Shown here: positions 7,542 to 16,010 of the stretch, piece by piece
Position numbering within the stretch: position 1 is the first letter of the stretch
Layout: each line of letters starts with the position of its first letter
NCBI GenBank assembly: GCA_030827745.1
Contig: JAURDW010000018.1
Span: forward strand, 1 to 32,807
DNA: 32,807 bases
Source of the DNA: Candidatus Poseidonia sp.
GTDB lineage: Archaea > Thermoplasmatota > Poseidoniia > Poseidoniales > Poseidoniaceae
Direction: 5' to 3'
Translations under genes and position numbers: made by a program
The notes under the pieces: model-generated
What the model was told of the DNA's origin: nothing
Databases searched by the model: none
Seen by the model: the letters and a program-made list of their open reading frames with translations, nothing else

Positions 7542-8276
7542 TCAGTAATCGTTTTCGACCCGAGGGGCGAGGAAGTAGGTCACTTCACCTGCACCGTCCA
7601 TGAAGGAGAACTCGATGCGAAGCGGGAAACTCTCGCCAAAGCCCAATTTGACCGACCCCACAGAGCTGAACACCTTGGCCAGCGGGACGAGGTACGTGAG
7701 GGAGTATTGGCTACGGGCCGGCGAGGCGCAGGAAAGGGAATGCAAGTCCTCCTTGGAGAACGAGACGTTGACCGAGTCGGGTTGACCCTGAACGTGAACG
7801 GTAAAGGCGTTCGCATCGATGCTGAAGTTCACCAAATCGCCCACGAAGCGTGACATGCGTAGGGCTTGAGCGAGTGCCGTCCCGTCAACCTCGATGCTGG
7901 AAGGAATCTCGATGTTGGGCAAGTTCGGTGAATTGACGGTGCTGAGGTCCAACGGACGGAGGTTCAGGTTGATTTTGCCCATGTGAAGCGTTAGTGCATC
8001 TCGGTTGAGGGCCATCTCGATCATGTCGTCAGCCCCACCAACGCTCAGCAATTCCTTGACTTTCTTGAGCTCAAGCGCCAGTTCGCTCTCCTCAATTTCC
8101 CAGGCCTCAAAAGCGGCTGCATCGACCTTCAAGTCCACCATCGCCACGTGCGATGCGTCGACGACCGTGACTTGGAGGCGGTCTTCTTTGAAGACGAATT
8201 TGGCGTCTTCAACGACCACCATCAACGTTTCAACAATTTTGCTCATCAAGTCCTGCCGGGCTGTGACGTTCAACAT
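7542..8276 (-). CDS. pcn: DNA polymerase sliding clamp (PCNA)
   Basis: PCNA forms a trimeric ring that tethers DNA polymerase, FEN1, ligase and other factors to DNA. The 244 residues from the ATG at 8276 match the family length. Family features are VVEDAKFVFKEDRLQVTVVDASHVAMVDL in domain 1, an interdomain stretch around NLPNIEIPSSIEVDG, and a C-terminal PLRIEFSFMDGAGEVTYFLAPRVE, the usual end of archaeal PCNA. The ORF is open to 8306, but the start at 8276 follows a GGAGAGGGATGA ribosome site and gives the normal N-terminus. The upstream gap to the divergent glycosyltransferase holds a nested palindrome. Confidence 0.95.
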   Translation of the reverse strand: MLNVTARQDLMSKIVETLMVVVEDAKFVFKEDRLQVTVVDASHVAMVDLKVDAAAFEAWEIEESELALELKKVKELLSVGGADDMIEMALNRDALTLHMGKINLNLRPLDLSTVNSPNLPNIEIPSSIEVDGTALAQALRMSRFVGDLVNFSIDANAFTVHVQGQPDSVNVSFSKEDLHSLSCASPARSQYSLTYLVPLAKVFSSVGSVKLGFGESFPLRIEFSFMDGAGEVTYFLAPRVENDY

Positions 8277-8356
8277 GAGTTCATCCCTCTCCATCAGAAA
8301 GCCCATCGCGACGGCTTATGAACTTAGCACAAACGCAACAAGGAAAGGATGCATTC

Positions 8357-8394
8357 GTGCGCGGAAGAGAGAGGTTCGGAAATTTTCCGCGCAC
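8357..8394. promoter_or_regulatory. Nested inverted repeats between PCNA and glycosyltransferase genes
   Basis: GTGCGCGGAA (8357-8366) and TTCCGCGCAC (8385-8394) form a perfect 10-bp inverted repeat with an 18-nt spacer. A second, smaller palindrome, CGGAAA-T-TTTCCG (8377-8389), overlaps its right arm. The site lies in the only divergent spacer for these two genes, 80 bp upstream of the PCNA start. A regulator or initiator-protein binding site, or a structured RNA, is possible. Confidence 0.5.
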
Positions 8395-8488
8395 ACTACT
8401 GCAGCCTTACAAACAAATTCGGGCCAGCTGCGAGAACAACGTCTGCTTTCGCCCTTGATTTCTTATGAGGCGGAGGGTTGCATCGTTC

Positions 8489-9628
8489 ATGGGCGAGCAG
8501 TCGGCAAGCGTTCCGGTCCTCCTCAAGGAAGACGGTACGCCGTACAAAACGGCGGTCTTGATTCCGACCATCAACAACGCCGACGAACTTGACATCGTCC
8601 TTGGACGCCTCGGCAAGCAAACCTACCCGCATTTCGAAGTGGTCATTTCCGATTCAAAATCCAGAGATCACACAAAGGCCGTTTGCGAAAAACACGGCGC
8701 AACGTGGATTGAAGACCCCTCTCGCAACCGAGCCGACGCTTGCAACTTCGCCCTCAATCAAATGGACCACGACCTGGTGCTCTTTACCGACGACGACACC
8801 GTCCCGCCGCTCGACTGGGTGGCCAAATTGATTCGTTGGTTTGACAACCCCGAAGTCGGAGCCGTGGGCGGACCCAACTTTGCTCCCGACGACGACCCGT
8901 TCGGTGCAAAATGCGCCGACGTGGCGTTTTGTACGAAATTCATGACCGCAGGAACACGGTACGGCGCCCAACCCAAAGGCGAGCTCGTCCCCATCACCCA
9001 CAACCCCGGCGTCAATTGCGCCCACCGGATGGCGAACTTGCGTGAGGTCGGGTTCTTTGAAGAAGGCTGCATTGGCGCAGAAGACGTTGTGCTGGACGCG
9101 AAAATACAGCGGGCGGGCCACAAGTTGTTCATCGACCCGTCCAACGTCATGCCGCACCGCCGCCGTCGGCCGTTCAAGCCGTACATGAAACAAATGCGAA
9201 ATTACGGCTACACTCGGATGGTCGCCAACAAGCGATGGCCAGAAATCGCCACATGGTCGCACACGGCCATCGGTTTCTTCCCGTTCTTGGTCGTTTCAGC
9301 CCTCACGGCGCTTGTCTACGGCGCACTTTCCGGTGGCGCAGCCAGTGACCTCTGGTTCACGCTTGAGGGCGAATGGAACACAGCCCGTGTAGCCTTCCAC
9401 ATTCCGCTGGGTTTGATGGGCGTTTATGCAGGCCTCTGCTGGCTTGGTGCAGCCATCGGCACCTCGCCGCACCGTTCTCTCGGCACGGTGTTCCTCGCCC
9501 CGTTGTTTGTTTTCCTTGCCCAGTGGGCGTACGGTCAGGGCGTCATCAAAGCATGGCGGGAAATTCGTCGAACCGGCGGAAAGGCCGGCGAAGGCGCCCA
9601 AATCGATGACCGAATCCGAACGGCTTGA
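8489..9628 (+). CDS. Family 2 glycosyltransferase with C-terminal membrane helices
   Basis: The GT-A domain begins with TAVLIPTINNADELDIVLG. It continues through HFEVVISDSKSRD, RNRADACNFAL and the metal-binding DDD of LVLFTDDDTVPP. An acceptor-side region (NPGVNCAHRMANLREVGFFEEGCIGAEDVVL) holds the catalytic acidic ED. After RRRRPFKPYMKQMRNYGY the C-terminal ~110 residues contain about three hydrophobic helices, so the enzyme sits on the cytoplasmic face of the membrane. It probably transfers a sugar to a lipid carrier or surface glycan. The start at 8489 follows a GGAGGG site; an in-frame ATG at 8465 is the alternative. It overlaps the next small gene by 23 bp. Confidence 0.85.
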   Translation: MGEQSASVPVLLKEDGTPYKTAVLIPTINNADELDIVLGRLGKQTYPHFEVVISDSKSRDHTKAVCEKHGATWIEDPSRNRADACNFALNQMDHDLVLFTDDDTVPPLDWVAKLIRWFDNPEVGAVGGPNFAPDDDPFGAKCADVAFCTKFMTAGTRYGAQPKGELVPITHNPGVNCAHRMANLREVGFFEEGCIGAEDVVLDAKIQRAGHKLFIDPSNVMPHRRRRPFKPYMKQMRNYGYTRMVANKRWPEIATWSHTAIGFFPFLVVSALTALVYGALSGGAASDLWFTLEGEWNTARVAFHIPLGLMGVYAGLCWLGAAIGTSPHRSLGTVFLAPLFVFLAQWAYGQGVIKAWREIRRTGGKAGEGAQIDDRIRTA

Positions 9629-10001
9629 ACAAAGCGGTGCACAAAGAGCACCCTACGAGGCCAAGAAAGGCCGAATGTTCTTGATGCCCTCAAGGTCACC
9701 TCCAACCATGCCGCCAAGTCTTGCTGAACGCTTGTCGGCGTTGGACCAACCCGAGCACATCAGCGACACCACCGCCATTTGGTCCTCCGTGCGCCCGGTC
9801 CTTGTGATGGGGCGCGTCGTGATGGTACTCTCCATCATTGTTCTCGGCGAATTGTTTGACGATGCACGCATCGGCGGGCTCACCGTTGGTGTTTGGGCCC
9901 TCATCGCCGGAATTCCCCTCTTCTTGCTTGCCTCGGTCGGCATCACCTACGGGGACCGACTCGCCAAAAAGGAGGCTGGAGACCGGCCTCAGAAACCGTG
10001 A
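9606..10001 (+). CDS. Small membrane protein of unknown function
   Basis: The ATG at 9606 lies within the last codons of the glycosyltransferase in another frame, an overlap consistent with coupled translation. The ORF-track start at 9426 would run deep inside that gene and is rejected. The 131-residue product has a polar N-terminal ~60 residues, then two hydrophobic helices (VLVMGRVVMVLSIIVLGELF and LTVGVWALIAGIPLFLLASVGI) and a short charged tail. I do not recognise the family. Its position suggests that it works with the glycosyltransferase at the membrane. Confidence 0.7.
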   Translation: MTESERLEQSGAQRAPYEAKKGRMFLMPSRSPPTMPPSLAERLSALDQPEHISDTTAIWSSVRPVLVMGRVVMVLSIIVLGELFDDARIGGLTVGVWALIAGIPLFLLASVGITYGDRLAKKEAGDRPQKP

Positions 10002-10043
10002 GCGCTGGCTAAGAATCAAAAAGACAGCCGTGCATCACGAGGC

Positions 10044-12548
10044 ATGAGAAAGCCCGTGGCGCTTCTTTTCTCGCTCCTGTTGCTGGCACTTGTCCCCTCC
10101 GGAGCCGTTCACGCCAAGGACGATGGCATCTACAACCGCTCAAACGGATGTTCGTGCCACGGGGCTTCGAGCAGCGTGTCGGCTCAATTGACGGGGTTGC
10201 CCTCCACCTACGCCCCCGGCACGACCTACACCCTCGGTGTTGCAGTGAGCGGTTCGCCCGCGACGGGGGGCTTCAATTTGGAAGTCAGCAAGGGGGCGCT
10301 GTCCAATCCGGACGCAAACAGCCAAGTTTCCGGCAACGGCCTTCAAGCCACGCATGATTTCTCACCGGGAACGACCTCTTGGACCCTGGACTGGACCGCT
10401 CCAGCGGCAGGTTCAGGGACGGCGCAGTTCAATCTCGCCGTCTTGTCCGCCAACAACAACGGCGGGAGCAGTGGCGACGGCTTCGCCACCACCTCCACCT
10501 CCGTCGCCGAGGCCGTGTCCACCAACGACGCCCCCGAAGCGAGCAACCTCGCCCTCACCCCAGCCCAACCCACGACAGTTGATGCGGTGACCGTTACGTA
10601 CACCTTTTTCGACATCGACGGGGATTCGGAAAGCGGAACGGCCTTCGTCTGGCACCGCAACGGGGCCGTGGAGAACGCCCACACAACCGCAACATTGCCG
10701 GCAAGCGCCACCAGCAAAGGGGAAACCTGGTTCGCCTCGGTGACACCTTCCGACGGCGAAAACTCGGGCGCGACCGTGAACTCGCCCACCGTAACCGTGC
10801 TGAACAGCGCACCCACCGTCCTGAACCTCGCCGTGAGCGACGAAGCCCCCGACACGACCGACGATGTCACCTTCACCTTCGCCTCGAACGACGCCGACGG
10901 AGACACGGTGACCTCGAGCGAATCCCGATGGCGCCTTGATGGAACGCCTCATGCCTCGCTTGGAAACGAAAGCGTCCTGCCAGCGTTGGCCACACGGCCG
11001 GGCGATGTATGGGATGTTCAAGTCCGTGTTTCGGACGGCGAGACCCACTCCGAATGGTTCACCTCCGCTCCCGTCGTCATCGGTTCGACCAACCAAGCCC
11101 CCGTCGTCTCCGACGCGACCGTAGAGCCCTCTCTTCACCCAACCACCGCCGATGCGCTGACGCTTTCATGGAGCGAGAGCGATGCGGACGGGGACGCTAT
11201 CGTTGAGACTGAACTCTCGTGGTCGAAAAACGGCGAAGCCCAGCCCCAGTTTGACAACGTCAACCCGCTTCCAGCAGAGCACACAGCAAAAGGCGATGTG
11301 TGGCAAGCCACGGTGCGTGTGTCCGACGGCCTTGCGTGGTCGAATCCCGAAAGCGGCCCCGCCGTGACGGTGGCCAACGCCGCTCCCGTGGTGACCGATG
11401 CAGGCTTGGAATCCATCTCCTTCTCTGCCTTGGACAAGCTTGTTCTCAACGTGACGGCCACCGACCTTGACGGTGACGAGGCCTCGGTCCATGCCGTGAC
11501 CTGGTACATGGACGGTGTTGCCCAAGCCTCGGCATCGGATGCGGTTGAACTCGAAGCGGCCGTGCTGGTACGGGGCGACGTATGGTACGCTACGGTGACC
11601 CTCACCGACGGCACGGACATCTCGGAGGCGTTCACGACACCCTCGGTCACGGTCGTCAACGCAGCACCGACCGTCGTCTTCGCATGGCCTGCATCATCCT
11701 CTGCCCTGGTGGACTTGGCGCCGGAACTGACCGTGAGCGACGTCGACGGTGACGTGACGGACACCCACCTCTCGTGGTTCAAAAACGGCTTCCGCGACGC
11801 CTCGCTGGAAAACGCAACCAGCGTCCCTGCGGCAAAACTCGCCCCGGGGCAGGTGTGGAGGGTGGACATCCAAGCCACGGACGGAGACCGGACAAGTCCG
11901 GTGCAAGAGCACACCTTCACCGTTCCAAATCTGGCACCAACCGCCGCCGCTGAAGTGCGCTCAACCCATGTTTGGATCGGCGAAACCACCGTGTTGTCTG
12001 CCGAAACCTCTTCCGATGAGGATGGGGACATCCAAGCCTATGTTTGGAGTTGGAACGGGCAATCCGCAACCGGGCCCACCTTGGCCTTGGTCTTGGCGGG
12101 CAGCGAAACCGTGACCCTCACCGTCACCGACACCAACGGAGCAACCGACACCACGACCGTTGAATTGGTACCCGTTGTTGGACCGTCCGTCACCCAACTT
12201 CAGGCCACGGCAAAAAGCGACGGGAGCGTGGAACTCACCTGGGCGTGGGACGGCGAGGTCACGATGTTCAACGTGCTGCGAAACGGTGCCGTCGTCGGTC
12301 AAACCGACAGCGTTCGCTACACGGACTTCCCGCTGATGAGCGGGTCGACGGCCTACACGGTCCAACCCTTCGATGAGAACCGTGTCTTCCTTGCCGGTGC
12401 GGATGATACCGGGGCTGAGGTGGACCCTGTCGAAGCCGAAGCACCGGCGCCTTCGGCCACGAGCGGTTTCGTTTTGGGGGCCGTTCTGCTGCTCGCGATG
12501 GCCGTTCTGCCGTGGATAGCCATGAGAAGAGGGGGTGGGGAGTCATGA
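10044..12548 (+). CDS. Secreted, anchored multi-Ig protein with N-terminal CSCHG motif
   Basis: An 834-residue extracytoplasmic protein. Residues 1-24 are a signal peptide (RKPVALLFSLLLLALVPSGAVHA). Next comes NRSNGCSCHGASS and a beta domain (YAPGTTYTLGVAVSG) resembling Reeler / choice-of-anchor V domains, in which a Cys-His-Gly motif precedes a beta sandwich. Five repeats of ~95-100 residues follow, each opening with N-x-AP and containing a DxDGD loop and a WxxNG strand. A PKD-like domain (SSDEDGDIQAYVWSWNG) and an FN3-like domain come next. A C-terminal helix (FVLGAVLLLAMAVLPWIAM) and RR anchor the protein. CSCH is one residue short of the heme c motif CxxCH, so heme or metal binding is uncertain. 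It forms an ATGA overlap with the next gene. Confidence 0.8.
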   Translation: MRKPVALLFSLLLLALVPSGAVHAKDDGIYNRSNGCSCHGASSSVSAQLTGLPSTYAPGTTYTLGVAVSGSPATGGFNLEVSKGALSNPDANSQVSGNGLQATHDFSPGTTSWTLDWTAPAAGSGTAQFNLAVLSANNNGGSSGDGFATTSTSVAEAVSTNDAPEASNLALTPAQPTTVDAVTVTYTFFDIDGDSESGTAFVWHRNGAVENAHTTATLPASATSKGETWFASVTPSDGENSGATVNSPTVTVLNSAPTVLNLAVSDEAPDTTDDVTFTFASNDADGDTVTSSESRWRLDGTPHASLGNESVLPALATRPGDVWDVQVRVSDGETHSEWFTSAPVVIGSTNQAPVVSDATVEPSLHPTTADALTLSWSESDADGDAIVETELSWSKNGEAQPQFDNVNPLPAEHTAKGDVWQATVRVSDGLAWSNPESGPAVTVANAAPVVTDAGLESISFSALDKLVLNVTATDLDGDEASVHAVTWYMDGVAQASASDAVELEAAVLVRGDVWYATVTLTDGTDISEAFTTPSVTVVNAAPTVVFAWPASSSALVDLAPELTVSDVDGDVTDTHLSWFKNGFRDASLENATSVPAAKLAPGQVWRVDIQATDGDRTSPVQEHTFTVPNLAPTAAAEVRSTHVWIGETTVLSAETSSDEDGDIQAYVWSWNGQSATGPTLALVLAGSETVTLTVTDTNGATDTTTVELVPVVGPSVTQLQATAKSDGSVELTWAWDGEVTMFNVLRNGAVVGQTDSVRYTDFPLMSGSTAYTVQPFDENRVFLAGADDTGAEVDPVEAEAPAPSATSGFVLGAVLLLAMAVLPWIAMRRGGGES

Positions 12549-13519
12549 GGCGAGCCAGCGTGTTCGGCATGATGGCGGTGCTTTTGCTTGCCTCCAGCCA
12601 TGGCGCAGCCAACCCCAGTGGGGTCGGCTCAGGCACGTTTGATGCTCAGTGTGGAGGCGCCTGTCACGGCGATGCCGACATGAACCGCTCCTCGCCGGCA
12701 ACCGTGAGCGTCGAGGCCCCCTCGGTAGCGTACAACGGCTTGCTGACGAGCGTTTCCGTGACCGTGGCCGACATCCAAACCACCGCCAACGGCCTCCTTG
12801 GGGTTTTCTTGCTCAGCGACCTCACCGGGGCGGGCGACACCCCTGCGGACGACGGCTGGGCCATCCTTTCAAACAGCGAGGGCGGAACCGAAAATTACGT
12901 TGAAGCCCGGATTTCGTCGGGGCAGACCGAACACACGGTCTCGTGGACCCTTCGGGCGCCTTCCATCGGGACATACAACCTGCACGCTGCCGTGCATCAT
13001 GGAACGCAGGACGGGAGCGAAGCCCCGTTCTTTGGGTCAACCCTTTCCCCAACCGTCGTTGAAGTGGTCGAGGTGCCTGAAAACCTCCCTCGCTTGGCGG
13101 CTGATTTTGCACCCCCGACCCAAGTCACCGTTGGCGAAGCCTCCGAAATCGACCTTCAAACCGAGTTTGTCAACAGCGTGACCGTGGAGTGGCGAACGGT
13201 CGGTGGCGAATCAAAGACCGTCGTCGTTCAACCCCTTGGTGACGAAACATGGTCGTTCACGCTCCCTCCGAGCGTTCAACCCGTGGTGCTTGAGTGGCGC
13301 GCCCACCTCGAAGGCGACGGGCCCTCCCAGACCACCCCTTGGTTCCAAGTCAACAGCGACGACCCCTCATGGTCGGTTGACGAAACCACGGCTTATGCTC
13401 AATCCTTGGCCATGTTGCTTGCCGCCACCTCGCTCTTCGTGGCCCTTCAGCATCGGCGGACAGCGAGCGAACTCAAGGCGTACGAGGCGGAATTGGACGA
13501 CGTTGGGGGTGAGGCGTGA
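12545..13519 (+). CDS. Secreted, anchored protein with CGGACHG motif (Reeler-like)
   Basis: The start at 12545 overlaps the previous stop (ATGA) and follows a G-rich stretch; the ORF-track start at 12512 is too early. The 324 residues comprise a signal peptide (RRASVFGMMAVLLLASSHGAA), then FDAQCGGACHGDADM. A beta domain of ~150 residues with SVTVADIQTTANGLLGVFLL follows, similar in plan to the N-terminal domain of the preceding protein. A second beta domain and a C-terminal helix (AQSLAMLLAATSLFVAL) with a charged tail complete it. The Cys spacing is C-x3-C-H, found in some atypical c-type cytochromes but not proof of heme. It is probably a partner of both neighbours. Confidence 0.78.
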   Translation: MRRASVFGMMAVLLLASSHGAANPSGVGSGTFDAQCGGACHGDADMNRSSPATVSVEAPSVAYNGLLTSVSVTVADIQTTANGLLGVFLLSDLTGAGDTPADDGWAILSNSEGGTENYVEARISSGQTEHTVSWTLRAPSIGTYNLHAAVHHGTQDGSEAPFFGSTLSPTVVEVVEVPENLPRLAADFAPPTQVTVGEASEIDLQTEFVNSVTVEWRTVGGESKTVVVQPLGDETWSFTLPPSVQPVVLEWRAHLEGDGPSQTTPWFQVNSDDPSWSVDETTAYAQSLAMLLAATSLFVALQHRRTASELKAYEAELDDVGGEA

Positions 13520-14079
13520 TGGTGTCCTCGGGAACCCTTCACGTGGTGAGCACCGAAATGACGGTCGGGGCCTTTGCCATGGCGGGAGCCGCCTTCCTCC
13601 TCGCCGGACTGGCCAGTCACGGTCTGGCCGGCATGCGACGGCATCTTACTCTCGCAGACCATGTGGCCCACTTTGCCTTGGCCTTCGGTTTGTTAGCGAT
13701 GCCGATGGCCATCGTGACCGGCATTCAGGCCAGTCCTGGAGAAGGGGTGGACCATCCGCTTCTCATCAACAAAATGCTTCTCGCCTCCACGGCCTTCGGC
13801 TTGGCGTTTGGCGTCCTCTTGACGCGCTGGCGACAGGGTACGGCGGTTTGGCAAGACGCTTGGGGGCGCCGTTGGCAGGCGCTCGGTGGGATGGCGTCGG
13901 TCGGCCTCATCTTGACCACCGCTTCCATAGGCGGCACCTTTTCACGGGGTGAGTCGCTTTTGGATATGCTTCATTTGCCCTACGAGCATGTTCCGCTGAT
14001 GCCGTTTTGGCTTTCAGGTCTCATCATCGCCGTCGCTTCGGCCAATTTGGTGCTGCTACGGCGGCCTGCTCAAGGCTGA
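13519..14079 (+). CDS. Multi-helix membrane protein, DUF2231-like
   Basis: Translation probably starts at the ATG at 13519, which shares one base with the previous stop (a GTG at 13516 is possible). The ~186 residues form about five hydrophobic helices with His residues near membrane boundaries: LHVVSTEMTVGAFAM, DHVAHFALAFGLLAM and HPLLINKMLL. The layout recalls DUF2231-type membrane proteins, some of which are thought to bind heme b; the match is from memory and weak. Being translationally coupled to two CxCH-type secreted proteins, it could be the membrane part of a redox or metal-handling complex. The stop abuts the stop of the convergent ABC gene (TGATCA). Confidence 0.7.
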   Translation: MVSSGTLHVVSTEMTVGAFAMAGAAFLLAGLASHGLAGMRRHLTLADHVAHFALAFGLLAMPMAIVTGIQASPGEGVDHPLLINKMLLASTAFGLAFGVLLTRWRQGTAVWQDAWGRRWQALGGMASVGLILTTASIGGTFSRGESLLDMLHLPYEHVPLMPFWLSGLIIAVASANLVLLRRPAQG

Positions 14080-15933
14080 TCACAAACCGGCCATGTCGCC
14101 GGTTTGAATGGTCCACTGGCTGGCGTAAACACCGCCAGATTCCACAAGATCGTCGTGAAGGCCACGTTCAACGATGGCCCCGTCAACCATGGAAAGAATC
14201 TCGCTGGCGTTGCGAATCGTGCTCAGTCGGTGAGCGACGGCGATGGTGGCTCGGTCCTTGCCCGTCGAGAGAAGGTTCTCCTGAATCCGACGTTCGGTCT
14301 CGGCGTCCAAAGCGCTGCTCGCCTCGTCAAGAATCAGCAAGCTGGGTGATTTCAACAGGGCACGAGCCAACGAAACACGTGCTCGCTGGCCGCCGCTGAG
14401 CATGGCGCCTCGGTCACCGACTAAGGTGTTCATGCCGTCTTCAAGTTCCTGAACGAAATCCCACGCACCGGCCATGTTGAGGGCCAACTCCAATTCCTCA
14501 TCGGTCGCTTCTTGATTGTAGATGACGTTGTCACGCACCGAGCCGTAGAAGAGGAACGGGTCTTGGCTGACGAAGCCGATGGCTTCTCGAAGAGAATGCA
14601 GGGTGTAAGCGGTGATCGGCTGACCGTTGACAAGGACTTCGCCGCTGTCGGGCGTGTAGTAGCGCATGATGAGTTTGAGAATGGTGGTTTTTCCAGCACC
14701 GGTGTGGCCCATGATGCCGAGGAAATCGCCCCCCTGAACCTTGAACGAAATCCCGTTCAGCACTTTGATGGATGTGTTCGGGTAGGTGAAATAGACGTCG
14801 TTGAATTCAATCGTTTTCAACCCGCCTTCCAGCGCGACAGCGCCCTCCTCATCGACGATGGTGGGTTCAAGGTCGACTGCAGCAAAGACGCGCCGAGCTG
14901 CCGCTTCACCGCGCTGGAGTTGGTTGACCAAAATGCCGAAAATGAACATCGGCATCGTCATTCGGGTGCTGATGAGGAGGAACGTCACCAACTGCCCCGT
15001 GGTGATTTCACCCGTGCTGGCGAGGTAACCACCCGCCGTAACGAGCAGGCCGAAAGCGACGCCGGCAACGGCGTAAATCATGGGAATGAACCGGTTTCGG
15101 TCCTTGCTTGCTCCCATGGCTTGATCGCGGTAGGAACCGGATTCCACCGAGACCCGCTCGGCTTCCCATTCCTCGGCGTTGTAGGCTTGAACCACGGAAA
15201 TACCCGAAATCAAGTTCTCGAGAATGGCGTGGATGTCCCCCGTGGATTCCCGTTGTTTGCGGTATTTCCGCTGGACCCGGGTGGAAAACCAATAGACAGC
15301 AGGGACGATGAACAGAATTGGCCCGAAAAGAACGGCGGCCAGCCGCCACGACATCAAGACGAGAATGATGAAGGCGGTGGCAAAGGTGATCACGATTCGG
15401 ATGATGGATGTGGACGAATCGGACACGACGTCCTCAAGTTGGTTCACATCGCTGGAGAGCACCGACATAATTTGCCCTGTTTGGCGCTGGTCGTAGTAGG
15501 AGGCTTCCATGGCGATGAGGGAGCGGGTGGCGTCCATGCGCAAATCGTGTTGGATGTTGTAGCCCAAGGTCTGCCAGGCGTATTCGGATATGCCTTGAAA
15601 AATGGCCAAACAAAGGAAACCCAAGAAAATCAAAATGCCGTACCCGTAGGCAGGGTTGCTGTGGATGCCCGTGACCAAGTCCTGAACGATTTGGGGGCCG
15701 GAGAGCACGTCGGTGGTGAAGTAATCCACGGCCAAACCGATGGCGACAAAGGGCATGAGGTCGAAAAACCGGGCAGCAGCGTTGGCAAAGATTCCCGTGA
15801 AGACCCGTCCAGGATACTTCTTGGCGTAGGGCACCACGCGCCAGATTTGCTTGCCTAAGACCTCTGCACCCTCGTTGATGTCCTCGGGCGACATCTTGTC
15901 CTTGCCTCCGGCGGATGCATGGGCTCTCGTCAT
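14080..15933 (-). CDS. ABC exporter, fused membrane and ATPase domains (MsbA/multidrug type)
   Basis: A 617-residue half-transporter. The N-terminal ~330 residues form the six-helix exporter domain, including the coupling region IQHDLRMDATRSLIAMEASYYDQRQTG-like sequence. The ATPase domain has Walker A GHTGAGKTT (near residue 410), Q-loop FVSQDPFLFYGS, signature LSGGQRARVSLARAL, Walker B LLILDEASSALD and H-loop VAHRLST. It would work as a dimer exporting a lipid, peptide or drug; the substrate is unknown. The ORF is open to 16191, but longer starts would run into the divergent subtilase. The ATG at 15933 leaves a 77-bp spacer and follows a TATA-like GAGATACA. ATG 15999 is the alternative. Confidence 0.92.
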   Translation of the reverse strand: MTRAHASAGGKDKMSPEDINEGAEVLGKQIWRVVPYAKKYPGRVFTGIFANAAARFFDLMPFVAIGLAVDYFTTDVLSGPQIVQDLVTGIHSNPAYGYGILIFLGFLCLAIFQGISEYAWQTLGYNIQHDLRMDATRSLIAMEASYYDQRQTGQIMSVLSSDVNQLEDVVSDSSTSIIRIVITFATAFIILVLMSWRLAAVLFGPILFIVPAVYWFSTRVQRKYRKQRESTGDIHAILENLISGISVVQAYNAEEWEAERVSVESGSYRDQAMGASKDRNRFIPMIYAVAGVAFGLLVTAGGYLASTGEITTGQLVTFLLISTRMTMPMFIFGILVNQLQRGEAAARRVFAAVDLEPTIVDEEGAVALEGGLKTIEFNDVYFTYPNTSIKVLNGISFKVQGGDFLGIMGHTGAGKTTILKLIMRYYTPDSGEVLVNGQPITAYTLHSLREAIGFVSQDPFLFYGSVRDNVIYNQEATDEELELALNMAGAWDFVQELEDGMNTLVGDRGAMLSGGQRARVSLARALLKSPSLLILDEASSALDAETERRIQENLLSTGKDRATIAVAHRLSTIRNASEILSMVDGAIVERGLHDDLVESGGVYASQWTIQTGDMAGL

Positions 15934-15950
15934 GAACCAACGCCCCGGTC

Positions 15951-15958
15951 TGTATCTC
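15951..15958 (-). promoter_or_regulatory. TATA-like element for the ABC exporter
   Basis: On the minus strand AAGAGATACAG lies about 20-25 nt upstream of the ATG at 15933, which would give a leaderless or nearly leaderless message. The match is weak. Confidence 0.3.
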
Positions 15959-16010
15959 TTGAACCCTCGCTCAGTGAAGACCAAAGTGGCCTCGTTCATA
16001 CCAATCTTTG

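Noticed and set aside
8005-8592. 195-residue ORF antisense to PCNA
   Set aside because: Ser/Thr-rich shadow of the PCNA gene, crossing the divergent spacer.
14077-14082. TGATCA at the convergent gene junction as a possible site
   Set aside because: It is simply two opposing stop codons that abut; no further symmetry is seen around it.
14512-15858. 448-residue ORF antisense to the ABC exporter
   Set aside because: It mirrors the exporter and has no coherent domain; the opposite strand has every ABC motif.
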